64,000 nt of DNA from JAICXG01 sp036494545 (GTDB lineage: Bacteria > Verrucomicrobiota > Verrucomicrobiia > Chthoniobacterales > UBA10450), in NCBI GenBank assembly GCA_036494545.1, contig DASXOB010000006.1, positions 291,167-355,166 on the forward strand, in the 5' to 3' direction. The position numbers and the translations under genes are program-made. The notes under the pieces were generated by a model. It did not search any database. It had not been told where the DNA came from and was given only the letters and a program-made list of their open reading frames with translations. This document shows positions 1 through 7,995 of the stretch, in pieces; position 1 is the stretch's first letter; each line of letters starts with the position of its first letter.

Positions 1-2
1 TC

Positions 3-1982
3 GGAGTGTTATCAGATAGCATTGACGACTCTCAGGGCTCTTTTGCAGCGGCAGTAGCCAGCGGAGATATCGATCCTAACAATACCTATTACCTCACTGG
101 CCAGGCTGGGACGGGTGAGGCGGAAGGACTGGCTATGCTGGAGATCGTTCATGATCTGGCTCCCTCTTCCGTTCTCTTTTTCGCGACCGCCAATGGGGGC
201 GACGCTCAAATGGCGCAAAACATCCGAGACCTTGCGGCCAACGGCTGCAAAGTCATCATCGATGACTATAGCTACTTCGACGAATCGCCTTTTCAGGATG
301 GCACTATCTCTCAAGCGGTAAACGATGTCTCCGACGGAGGAGTTCTCTATTTTTCGAGCGCGCGCAATTCAGGCAATAAGGACGCAAACACGTCCGGCAC
401 CTGGGAGGGAGACTTTGCTGATGGAGGCGATGCTTCGGGTTTGGATGGTCATGCCGGTTCGCGTTATCACGCTTTTAGCCCCGGAGTAACCAAGGACGCG
501 GTTTCCCATATCGATTCTCCTAGAGCCGACCTGTTCTGGAGCGATCCGCTGGGAGGTTCGGCGAACGATTACGACTTGTATGTCGTAAATTCCAGCGGAT
601 CGGTCGTAGACCAGTCGACTGACACGCAAGACGGAACGCAAGATCCTTATGAAGACGTAGGCACCCTGGCTTTGGGCGAGTCGTTAATTATCGTCAAGTA
701 TTCCGGCGCCAGCCGGTTCATCCATCTGGATACTGGACGATGCTATATCAGTATCAATACCTCGGGAAATGTGCGTGGCCATAATGCGTCCGGCGCGCCA
801 AACGCATTCTCGGTGGCGGCGATCTCGGCCGCCGGTCGCACGATTCCTTTTACGAGCGGAACGACGATTGCGACCGAAACATTTAGTTCGGATGGTCCAC
901 GTCGCATTTTCTACAATGCGGACGGCTCCGCGATTACACCCGGTAATTTTTCTTCTACGGGTGGCCTTGTCTTACAAAAGCCAGACATCACCGCTGCGGA
1001 TGGAGTTAAGACGACCCTGCCCGGTTCGAGTGGCTTAAACCCATTCTATGGCACGAGCGCGGCCGCGCCTCACGCCGGGGCGATTGCGGCTCAAGTCCTT
1101 TCCCGTAAGTTGGCTGCCGCGCCTCCGCAGGTGCACTCGGCTTTGATTTCTTCGGCGTTGGATATAGAAGCAAGTGGCTTTGATCGGGATGCTGGAGCAG
1201 GAATTGTCATGGCCCCTGGTTCTTTGAGCGCTCAAACTTGGAATTTCGATTTCAATGCCGACGGGAAGATCGATATCCTCTGGCAAAATACGATGACCGG
1301 CCAACGGCTCGTCTGGCTGATGAATGGCCTGACCTTTACAGGCTTCGTTAGTCTTCCTTTTGCTAATACTAACTGGAGCTTTACGGGATCAGGCGATTTC
1401 AGCGGCGACGGTCAACCCGACATCCTGCTACAAAACAAGACCACCGGCCAGCGGCTCATCTGGCTGATGGATGGCACGACGCTCGTTCGCTATGTCACGC
1501 TTCCTTCTGCGACGACTGATTGGAGTTTTGCCGGCTCGGGCGACTTTGACGGCAATGCACAACCAGACATCCTTCTTCAGAACACCACGACCGGTCAGCG
1601 TCTGGTATGGTTAATGAATGGCACGATTTTCAATCGCTATGTAGCTCTACCGTCCGCCACGACCGATTGGAGCTTTGCCGGAGCAGGCGATTTCGATCGT
1701 GACGGCCACGCAGATATCCTGTTGCAGAATACGAAGACGGGGCAACGCCTGATTTGGCTGATGAATGGAACAACCTTCATACGCTATGTCGCACTGCCCT
1801 TTGCGACGACTGCCTGGAGCTTTGCCGGAGCCGGCGATTTCGACGACGACGGTAACACGGATATCCTGCTGCAAAACACTCAGACCGGGCAACGTCTGAT
1901 ATGGATTATGAAGGGAACGGCTTTCTCGCACTACGTAATGATACCGTCGGCAACGACCGACTGGTCCATGTGCAACTTCTAG
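3..1982 (+). CDS. Secreted subtilase-like peptidase with C-terminal FG-GAP repeats (5' end outside window)
   Basis: Probable secreted serine peptidase of the subtilisin/sedolisin clan. The frame is open to the window edge, so the signal peptide and propeptide lie upstream; the GTG at position 6 is probably internal. Numbering from that GTG, an LSDSID motif at residues 2-7 fits the catalytic Asp strand. GTSAAAPH near residues 349-356 carries the catalytic Ser (about S351). The usual HGT histidine motif is not seen; the equivalent place reads EAEGLAMLEIVHDLAP (38-53). From about residue 412 there are five FG-GAP/VCBS-type repeats of 45-49 residues with Asp/Gly-rich metal-binding loops such as DFDGN and DFDDDG, ending in WSMCNF. 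Family-level call is firm; activity is inferred. Confidence 0.85.
   Translation, partial: GVLSDSIDDSQGSFAAAVASGDIDPNNTYYLTGQAGTGEAEGLAMLEIVHDLAPSSVLFFATANGGDAQMAQNIRDLAANGCKVIIDDYSYFDESPFQDGTISQAVNDVSDGGVLYFSSARNSGNKDANTSGTWEGDFADGGDASGLDGHAGSRYHAFSPGVTKDAVSHIDSPRADLFWSDPLGGSANDYDLYVVNSSGSVVDQSTDTQDGTQDPYEDVGTLALGESLIIVKYSGASRFIHLDTGRCYISINTSGNVRGHNASGAPNAFSVAAISAAGRTIPFTSGTTIATETFSSDGPRRIFYNADGSAITPGNFSSTGGLVLQKPDITAADGVKTTLPGSSGLNPFYGTSAAAPHAGAIAAQVLSRKLAAAPPQVHSALISSALDIEASGFDRDAGAGIVMAPGSLSAQTWNFDFNADGKIDILWQNTMTGQRLVWLMNGLTFTGFVSLPFANTNWSFTGSGDFSGDGQPDILLQNKTTGQRLIWLMDGTTLVRYVTLPSATTDWSFAGSGDFDGNAQPDILLQNTTTGQRLVWLMNGTIFNRYVALPSATTDWSFAGAGDFDRDGHADILLQNTKTGQRLIWLMNGTTFIRYVALPFATTAWSFAGAGDFDDDGNTDILLQNTQTGQRLIWIMKGTAFSHYVMIPSATTDWSMCNF
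1239..1961 (+). repeat. Tandem coding repeat, five units of 135-147 bp
   Basis: Each unit starts with a Trp codon (1239, 1374, 1521, 1668, 1815; a sixth partial unit starts at 1962). Each encodes an FG-GAP-like blade: an acidic DxDxDG loop, then ILLQN, TGQR and WLMNG blocks. Four of the five units are exactly 147 bp, which suggests recent unit duplication or homogenisation. Confidence 0.9.
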
Positions 1983-2149
1983 TTTTTCCACCGGTTTCGC
2001 GAAAGGATGAGCAACTCTGTCGCCATCCTGTCGCTCAAGAATTACACCCCTAGGGTAAGTCCTGGGATGAGCCCTAATATGTAATTGCCGTCCTCCCTCG
2101 CTTGCCGCGTGCGGGATGTGGGGCAACTTTCGGGGCTCCGCCGCCACCT

Positions 2150-2998
2150 ATGCCCAATCAAATCCATCCACCGCCTGGCGAAAGCCTTGTCACAGCGCCC
2201 GTCGTGGTCGTGGAAGACGTGGGCGAAAAGACCCGCACCGCGATCATCGAGGTCGGGAGCATGTTTTGGTTCATTATCAACACGCTCGCCGAAACCCTCG
2301 ACCGCATTCGGCGGGGGCGGGCACCGTTTCGGGCTTCGAGTTTTTTTCGGTACACCGAACGAGCTGGCGTTGGCTCGGTGCCGTTGGTTGCAATGGTTTC
2401 GTTTTTCCTGGGCCTGACGATGGCACTGCTGACCGGTTATGAACTGCAGCGGTTCGGAACGGAACGCCTCGTACCTGGATTGGTGGCGATTGCATTTACG
2501 CGGGAATTGGGACCGTTGCTCACCGGAATCATGCTTGCGGCGCGGATTGGTGCATCATTTACCGCCGAGCTTGGAACAATGCAGGTCTCAGAGGAAGTGG
2601 AAGCAATCGAAGCGATGGGGATCAGTCCGCTCCGATTCTTGGTCGCGCCGCGAATGCTTGCGCTCTTTGCCCTGATGCCTTGTCTGAGCGTGATCTCGAG
2701 CGTGGCGGCAATTCTTGCAACCGCCATGGTTTCTCGCGCGTATTTCAACATCGCGTTCGTTTATTTCCAGGACCTGGTCGTGCAAAGCCTGCTCATTCGC
2801 GACATCGTCGCCGGCGTGCTGAAGAGTTTTATGTTTGGAATGTTGATTGGCGCCATCGCGTGTTACCGCGGATTGACTGTGAAAGGCGGCGCGGCTGGCG
2901 TCGGAACTTCGACCACCTCAAGCGTGGTGACGGCAATCACGACCGTGATCGGGTTCGACACGATCTTTAACATCGTCTACATCGTCTTTTTTCCGTGA
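2150..2998 (+). CDS. mlaE: MlaE/YrbE-family ABC transporter permease
   Basis: Inner-membrane permease of an MCE-type phospholipid transporter, which moves lipid between inner and outer membrane with an ATPase and an MCE substrate-binding protein. The sequence has the MlaE core: a hydrophobic N-terminal segment, then ELGPLLTGIMLAARIGASFTAELG, EEVEAIEAMGISP and a C-terminal GAAGVGTSTTSSVV block. I chose the ATG at 2150 (282 aa); an upstream TTG at 2102 would add 16 residues not typical of the family. Its stop overlaps the GTG start of the ATPase gene, implying translational coupling. Confidence 0.9.
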   Translation: MPNQIHPPPGESLVTAPVVVVEDVGEKTRTAIIEVGSMFWFIINTLAETLDRIRRGRAPFRASSFFRYTERAGVGSVPLVAMVSFFLGLTMALLTGYELQRFGTERLVPGLVAIAFTRELGPLLTGIMLAARIGASFTAELGTMQVSEEVEAIEAMGISPLRFLVAPRMLALFALMPCLSVISSVAAILATAMVSRAYFNIAFVYFQDLVVQSLLIRDIVAGVLKSFMFGMLIGAIACYRGLTVKGGAAGVGTSTTSSVVTAITTVIGFDTIFNIVYIVFFP

Positions 2999-3786
2999 GC
3001 GAGCCGCCCAATCACGTTGTCGAGCTGCGTGAGGTCATGCTCGAGTTTCCAACCAAGAAAGTGCTCAACGGTGTTTCGCTGACAGTCGAACCGCTCGATC
3101 GGCTGGTGGTCATGGGCCAGAGCGGCAGCGGCAAGAGCACCATCCTGCGTTTGATTCTTGGTATTCTCCAACCGACGAGCGGCGAAATTTTTTTCAAACA
3201 ATTCGAAATTGGCCGCCTCAAACGCCGCAAGCTCCAACACGTACGTAGCCAGATCGGAATGGTCTATCAATACTCCGCGCTCCTCAGCTCGCGCAATGTG
3301 CGTGATAACGTCGCCTTGCCGCTGGAGGAACTCACCCGTAAAAGCACGACGGAGATTGATAAAATCGTGGACGAAAAATTGGAGCTGGTCGGAATGTTGG
3401 ACGCGCGGCTGCAATTCCCATCGGAGTTGAGCGGTGGCATGCGCAAACGTGTCAGCCTGGCGCGTGCTTTGGTCATGGATCCAGAGTTAATTCTTTTCGA
3501 CGAGCCGTCTGCCGGCCTGGACCCGGTAATCAGCTCAGTGATCGACGAATTGATTATCAATCTCACGGAACGTTCGAAAGTGACTTCGATCATCGTGACA
3601 CACGAAATGGACAGTGCATTTCGTATCGGCACGCGAATGGCTATGCTCTATCACGGCGAGGTGATTGCCGACGCCGCACCGGAGGAGTTTAAGAAATCGG
3701 ATCATCCGGTCGTGCGGCAATTCCTAAGCGGCAGCACCGAAGGTCCTATCCTGGAAGGAAGTAAAGATGCAGTTGCGACGAAATGA
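2995..3786 (+). CDS. mlaF: MlaF-type ABC transporter ATP-binding protein
   Basis: Cytoplasmic ATPase of the Mla-type lipid transporter. Walker A GQSGSGKST is at residues 41-49, the Q-loop around VYQYSALL (90-97), the signature LSGGM at 145-149, Walker B LILFDE at 165-170 and a downstream H-loop VTHEMDS. The length of 263 aa matches MlaF. It starts with GTG inside the stop of the permease gene (GTGA overlap), and its 3' end overlaps the MCE gene by 20 bp, so the three genes form one operon. Confidence 0.92.
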   Translation: MSEPPNHVVELREVMLEFPTKKVLNGVSLTVEPLDRLVVMGQSGSGKSTILRLILGILQPTSGEIFFKQFEIGRLKRRKLQHVRSQIGMVYQYSALLSSRNVRDNVALPLEELTRKSTTEIDKIVDEKLELVGMLDARLQFPSELSGGMRKRVSLARALVMDPELILFDEPSAGLDPVISSVIDELIINLTERSKVTSIIVTHEMDSAFRIGTRMAMLYHGEVIADAAPEEFKKSDHPVVRQFLSGSTEGPILEGSKDAVATK

Positions 3787-4738
3787 ACTCATGACTGGCC
3801 TGCTCGTATTGAGCACGCTGGCCGTCCTGACATTTATTCTCATCCTGCTGGGAGCGCCGGGACTTTTTCGTCCATTGGTCATTTACCGGCTTTATTTTGA
3901 TAATGCCGCGGGCATCAAGCTGGGTGCTCCGGTTCTGCTCGCCGGTCGCAAGATCGGGCAGGTGAAATCGCTCAATTCGCCCGTCTCTCGCGAAGAAGGA
4001 GCTCACGCGTTCGAAGCCGCCGGAAATCTGGGGACCGTCACGATAAGTCCGGGCTCTGGCGGGCCAAATATTCTGCCACGATTGGAAGTGCGGATCGACA
4101 TCGAGGTGGATCGGACCGCGCTGATTTACAAGAATTGCAACATCAGGCTGATGACCCTCGGTTTATTAGGCGAGACGGCGATCGACATCTCCGAAGGCAA
4201 CGATCACGCCCAACGCGCCGAAGCCGGACAGGTCTTTGTCGGCAATCGGGTGCCTGACTTTTCTGAGGCGATTTCCAAACTGCTTGGCATCGTGCAGCCG
4301 GTTGCCACCGAGGCCACCGCGACATTAAAGGAATTACAGAGCACTGCAGCCAACCTGAGCCAGATCACAGATGAAGACTCGCCACTGACCATGGGGCTAG
4401 TGCAGTTCAAGATTTTCACCGAGCATCTCAACAAGCTGACCGAACCAGAGAGCGATCTTTCAAAGTCGCTCGCTCACATTCAAAGCCTGAGTGATCAACT
4501 AACGCGCAACGACAACATTGCAGTCACGCTCTCGAATTTCCGCAATGCCTCCGAGAAACTGGACACGACCATCGGCCGGTTGGGACCTGACCTGCAAAAA
4601 ACGATCAGCAACACAAAAGATCTGAGTGCCACCTTACGTGCGCAGCCGTGGCGCTTGATCTGGCCTTCAACAAAAAAATATCCGCAAGACCACGTGTTGG
4701 AACCGACGCCAACGCCCTCACGAAAGACGAAGCGATGA
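3767..4738 (+). CDS. mlaD: MCE-domain lipid transport protein (MlaD-like)
   Basis: Periplasmic substrate-binding component of an MCE transporter, anchored in the inner membrane. An N-terminal membrane segment (about residues 9-29, GLLVLSTLAVLTFILILLG) is followed by the MCE domain (about 37-120) with YFDNAAGIKLGAPVLLAGRKIGQV. The C-terminal part (about 165-300) is helical and polar and resembles the long helices of extended MCE proteins. It starts within the mlaF 3' end. At 323 aa it is longer than E. coli MlaD because of this tail. Confidence 0.88.
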   Translation: MQLRRNELMTGLLVLSTLAVLTFILILLGAPGLFRPLVIYRLYFDNAAGIKLGAPVLLAGRKIGQVKSLNSPVSREEGAHAFEAAGNLGTVTISPGSGGPNILPRLEVRIDIEVDRTALIYKNCNIRLMTLGLLGETAIDISEGNDHAQRAEAGQVFVGNRVPDFSEAISKLLGIVQPVATEATATLKELQSTAANLSQITDEDSPLTMGLVQFKIFTEHLNKLTEPESDLSKSLAHIQSLSDQLTRNDNIAVTLSNFRNASEKLDTTIGRLGPDLQKTISNTKDLSATLRAQPWRLIWPSTKKYPQDHVLEPTPTPSRKTKR

Positions 4739-4882
4739 GCGCTGGAGCGCGCCACCCGTAGCGATTCGTTAGCGTGCTTCGATTAGCATCAGGTTACGAT
4801 ACCCAACCTGGGCGCGCTTACGCGATGGGTCGCAAAAAAAGAAAGCGGGATATTTCGCCGGGGAATTACTTGGAGAGTAACG

Positions 4883-5176
4883 CTATGCCTCTGGCGATTC
4901 CGCCGGAATATCTTTGGCGGGTAGCGCTGCGGCGGCGCGGCTGCGATTCTTTTTCAACAAGCTCCGCACCGTATCGGATGGCTGGGCTCCTCGCGCCAGC
5001 CAATGCTCGGCGCGATCGATCTTCAAACTGCTATTATCGGTTTTCAGCTTCGGGTCGTAAGTGCCGATAATCTCGATAAATTTCCCATCGCGCGGACTGC
5101 GACTGTCCGCCACGACGATTTTATAATAGGGGCGGTTCTTCGCCCCTTCTCTGCGTAGTCTAATTGAAACGGCCAT
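4883..5176 (-). CDS. rpsP: 30S ribosomal protein S16
   Basis: Small-subunit ribosomal protein. The N-terminus MAVSIRLRREGAKNRPYYKI is the family hallmark, followed by DSRSPRDGKFIEIIGTYDP. An Ala/Pro-rich tail brings it to 97 aa, slightly long. It lies 78 bp downstream of ffh on the same strand, a common pairing. The usual followers rimM, trmD and rplS are not downstream; the next genes (mla) run convergently. Confidence 0.97.
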   Translation of the reverse strand: MAVSIRLRREGAKNRPYYKIVVADSRSPRDGKFIEIIGTYDPKLKTDNSSLKIDRAEHWLARGAQPSDTVRSLLKKNRSRAAAALPAKDIPAESPEA

Positions 5177-5254
5177 ACTGCAATCGAATGTTTGTAGGGA
5201 GGTCTGCGAGCTCCGAGGGAGGGAACGAATCGCGCATTTCGGGAGAATCGCAAG

Positions 5255-6574
5255 TCAGGTCTTTGCGCGCGACATGCGGGCCATCATCCGCTTCATCTTG
5301 CCGGCGTTCTTCATCAACTTGCGCATCTGATTGAAACGCTGCAGCAGGTCGTTCACCTCCGTTACGCTGCTCCCGCTCCCACGGGCAATTCGCTGGCGGC
5401 GCCGTGCGTTCAGAATGTCAGGATGTTTGCGTTCCTTGTTCGTCATGGAAAGGACGATTGCTTCTGTTCGCTTGAGCTGTTTCTCGTCAATGTTCACGCC
5501 TTTGAGATTACTCACGCCGGGTAACATCCCGATGATGCTTTCGAGCGGTCCGAGTTTTCGCATCATTTTGAATTGGGCGAGGAAATCGTTGAAATCGAAT
5601 GAGGCCGTCCGGAGCTTGTGCTCCATGCGCGCGGCTTCTTCCTCGTCAATCGCTTCGGCCGCTTTTTCGACCAGACCGACAATATCGCCCATCCCGAGAA
5701 TGCGGCCGGCCAGGCGATCAGGCACAAACGGCTCGAATTGATCCAGCTTTTCGCCGACGCCGGCGAACTTGATCGGACGCTGTGTTACTTGGCGCATGGA
5801 AAGCGCCGCGCCGCCGCGCGCGTCGCCGTCGAGTTTGGTCAGAACAATACCTGTAATGCCAAGAGCTTCGTGGAAATGTGTCGCTACGCTTACCGCCTGC
5901 TGGCCAGTGGCGGCATCGGCTACGAGCAGGACTTCCTGTGGCTGGAGGAATTCTTTCAGCCGCTTGATTTCCTCAATCAGCGCGGAGTCGATTTCCTGGC
6001 GACCGGCGGTATCGAAAATCTGCACATTGCCATCCTGCTGTGCCGCCCACTCCAGGCTGGCCGCTGCCGAACGTTTCACATCTTTTTCGTTAGGCGACGG
6101 AATATAGACCGGGACACCGACCTCTCGGCCTAACGTTGCCAGTTGCTCGATGGCGGCCGGGCGCTGCAGGTCGGAAGCGATCAGGAGCGGAACGCGTCCT
6201 TGTTTCTTGAGATAGTTGGCCAGCTTGGCTGATGAAGTTGTTTTACCGGCGCCATTCAAGCCAACCATCAGAATGCGCGCCGGCTTGGTAAGATTGAGAG
6301 GCTCGGCATCCCCCCCGAGAAGCTGGGCCAGTTCGTCGTGGAAAATTTTTACAATCTGCTGCCCGGGCGTAACGCTGCGCAGCACCTCTTCGCCGAGTGC
6401 TTTTTCTTTTACCCGGGCGACAAAATTCTTCGCGACCTGGTAATCGACGTCTGCCTCGAGCAAGGCGAGCCGCACCTGACGCATCGCGTCGCTGACGTTC
6501 GTCTCGCTGATCGTGCCATGGCCGCGCAGGTCCTTGAAAATATCCTGCAGTTTGTCGCCGAGTTGAGAAAACAT
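5255..6574 (-). CDS. ffh: Signal recognition particle GTPase Ffh (SRP54)
   Basis: GTPase of the signal recognition particle, which binds signal peptides and SRP RNA for co-translational targeting. The N domain spans about residues 1-95. The G domain has P-loop GLNGAGKTTS at 105-114, DTAGRQEID, TKLDGDARGG and the GVGEKLDQFE element. The Met-rich M domain (about 325-439) ends MRKLMKNAGKMKRMMARM. The length of 439 aa is normal. Its receptor FtsY is at 46277-47125. A copy of the 9-mer TCGTTAGGC lies just upstream (6585) and another inside the gene (6087, encoding PNE). Confidence 0.97.
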   Translation of the reverse strand: MFSQLGDKLQDIFKDLRGHGTISETNVSDAMRQVRLALLEADVDYQVAKNFVARVKEKALGEEVLRSVTPGQQIVKIFHDELAQLLGGDAEPLNLTKPARILMVGLNGAGKTTSSAKLANYLKKQGRVPLLIASDLQRPAAIEQLATLGREVGVPVYIPSPNEKDVKRSAAASLEWAAQQDGNVQIFDTAGRQEIDSALIEEIKRLKEFLQPQEVLLVADAATGQQAVSVATHFHEALGITGIVLTKLDGDARGGAALSMRQVTQRPIKFAGVGEKLDQFEPFVPDRLAGRILGMGDIVGLVEKAAEAIDEEEAARMEHKLRTASFDFNDFLAQFKMMRKLGPLESIIGMLPGVSNLKGVNIDEKQLKRTEAIVLSMTNKERKHPDILNARRRQRIARGSGSSVTEVNDLLQRFNQMRKLMKNAGKMKRMMARMSRAKT

Positions 6575-6713
6575 GTGTCGTTAGTCGTTAGGCAAAAAGC
6601 CCGGGCGCTTTCCCTAGCACGAAGTGCCTCCTCTTTCCAACCGGGTCTGCCAAACGCAGAAATTCGCAAATCCCACCTCTTCGATTCATCTTGCATGGAA
6701 TGATCGTCGCAGA

Positions 6714-7814
6714 ATGAACAATTCCGCCCTCCTCCACATCGTCGAACGTCTCGAAGGATTCGTCGGCAAACTGCCCGATTCGATCCGCAAACCGGTCCTG
6801 AGCGAGTTGACCCCTTTGAAGGAGCTTTTTCTGCAACAACGCCCGCCGCGCTTCGTCCTCACCGGTTCGCATCCGATGCCGCTGCTCGAATTCGTGGCGC
6901 GCATTTTTATGCCCGAGAAGACCGAGTCACCTTCGCGCGAGACTCTCACCGGACTCTATCGCTGGCAAAGCGTCGCGCTCGGCCAACACGGCTCGATCCA
7001 GATACTCGATGCCCGCGGAGCCGATGCAGACGCGCTCGACGTTGTGCGCGGGGAGCTACAAACTCAGCCAGCCGATGTTTTCTTTTTTCTCCCAGCGGAG
7101 CGGGGCGCAAAAATCGCATCACGCAAGGAAATCGAGCGCCTGGAAAAACTACTCGGCGGGAATGGTGGCGGCACGATCGGCGCGAAGTTGCTCGAACTGC
7201 AAACTTCGGAAGGCCAGCGTGTCCTTAACGAGGAAACCGACAAGCCTTCGATTCGGGCAAGCTTGAGCGGGGCTCACTCGTTAGGCCCAAGTTTGCGACG
7301 CACGCTGGCGAGCGAATTGCCTAACGAAGCCCGAGTCGAACTGGTCCGCAGTGGCGGCGACGCTCACGCCCAGGCAGAGATCGCCGAGCTGCTTGTGAAG
7401 TCGACGAGCGCGATCTGCGCCGCCGTGGGTGCGCAGCCGATTCCACTCGCTGATTTGCCCATCCTTACCACGCTGCAGTTGGTCATGGTCTCTGGAATTA
7501 TGTACATCAGCGGTCGCGAACGCAGCCTGCGGGCGGCTACGGAATTTGTCGGCGCGCTCGGCGCGAATGTTGGCATCGGTATGATTTTACGCGAAGGAAC
7601 TCGCGCTGCGCTGAAGTTTTTTCCAGGGTGGGGGAACGTCGTCTGCGGAATGGTAGCGGGTGCCGGCACGTTCGCGATTGGCCATGCCGCAATGGTCTAT
7701 TTCATCGAAGGGGCCAGTTTGCGCGACGCCCGACGGGCTTTTGCGGAAAGCAAAAAGAAACGCTTCACCCTTCCGCGTAAGAAATCTAAAGCGCTTTCCA
7801 ATTCCCGACCTTGA
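6714..7814 (+). CDS. DUF697-like protein with degenerate GTPase domain
   Basis: The C-terminal half resembles DUF697/YcjF-type membrane-associated domains, with AVGAQPIPLADLPILTTLQLVMV followed by Gly/Ala-rich amphipathic segments (GALGANVGIGMILREG, GMVAGAGTFAIGHA). The N-terminal half has the layout of a small GTPase but lacks a working P-loop: residues 49-57 read LTGSHPMPL, and the G3 position reads DARG. It probably does not bind GTP normally. I chose the ATG at 6714 (366 aa); the longer frame from 6624 overlaps the ffh upstream region. The basic C-terminus (KKKRFTLPRKKSK) suggests a cytoplasmic tail. Function unknown. Confidence 0.7.
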   Translation: MNNSALLHIVERLEGFVGKLPDSIRKPVLSELTPLKELFLQQRPPRFVLTGSHPMPLLEFVARIFMPEKTESPSRETLTGLYRWQSVALGQHGSIQILDARGADADALDVVRGELQTQPADVFFFLPAERGAKIASRKEIERLEKLLGGNGGGTIGAKLLELQTSEGQRVLNEETDKPSIRASLSGAHSLGPSLRRTLASELPNEARVELVRSGGDAHAQAEIAELLVKSTSAICAAVGAQPIPLADLPILTTLQLVMVSGIMYISGRERSLRAATEFVGALGANVGIGMILREGTRAALKFFPGWGNVVCGMVAGAGTFAIGHAAMVYFIEGASLRDARRAFAESKKKRFTLPRKKSKALSNSRP

Positions 7815-7926
7815 TCATCGGAGCAACGATGTTTGCCGGCGCGGCAGGGGCGCTGGTAACACGCATCTCATGGTCGGTCTCAGTCTGTAGAATAACTTGT
7901 GAATAAATTTCCGATTTCGGTGCATT

Positions 7927-7950
7927 TTGTTCACACAATTTTGTGAACAA
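7927..7950. promoter_or_regulatory. 24-bp imperfect palindrome upstream of the RsmA-Nudix gene
   Basis: Arms TTGTTCACA and TGTGAACAA are exact complements around a 6-bp AT-rich centre, 45 bp before the start codon at 7996. The surroundings are AT-rich compared with neighbouring DNA. This is operator-like, but no regulator can be named. Confidence 0.45.
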
Positions 7951-7995
7951 TCCGGCTCGCCAGGCCGCTCTTTCGCACGTGGTTAATCGCAACCG

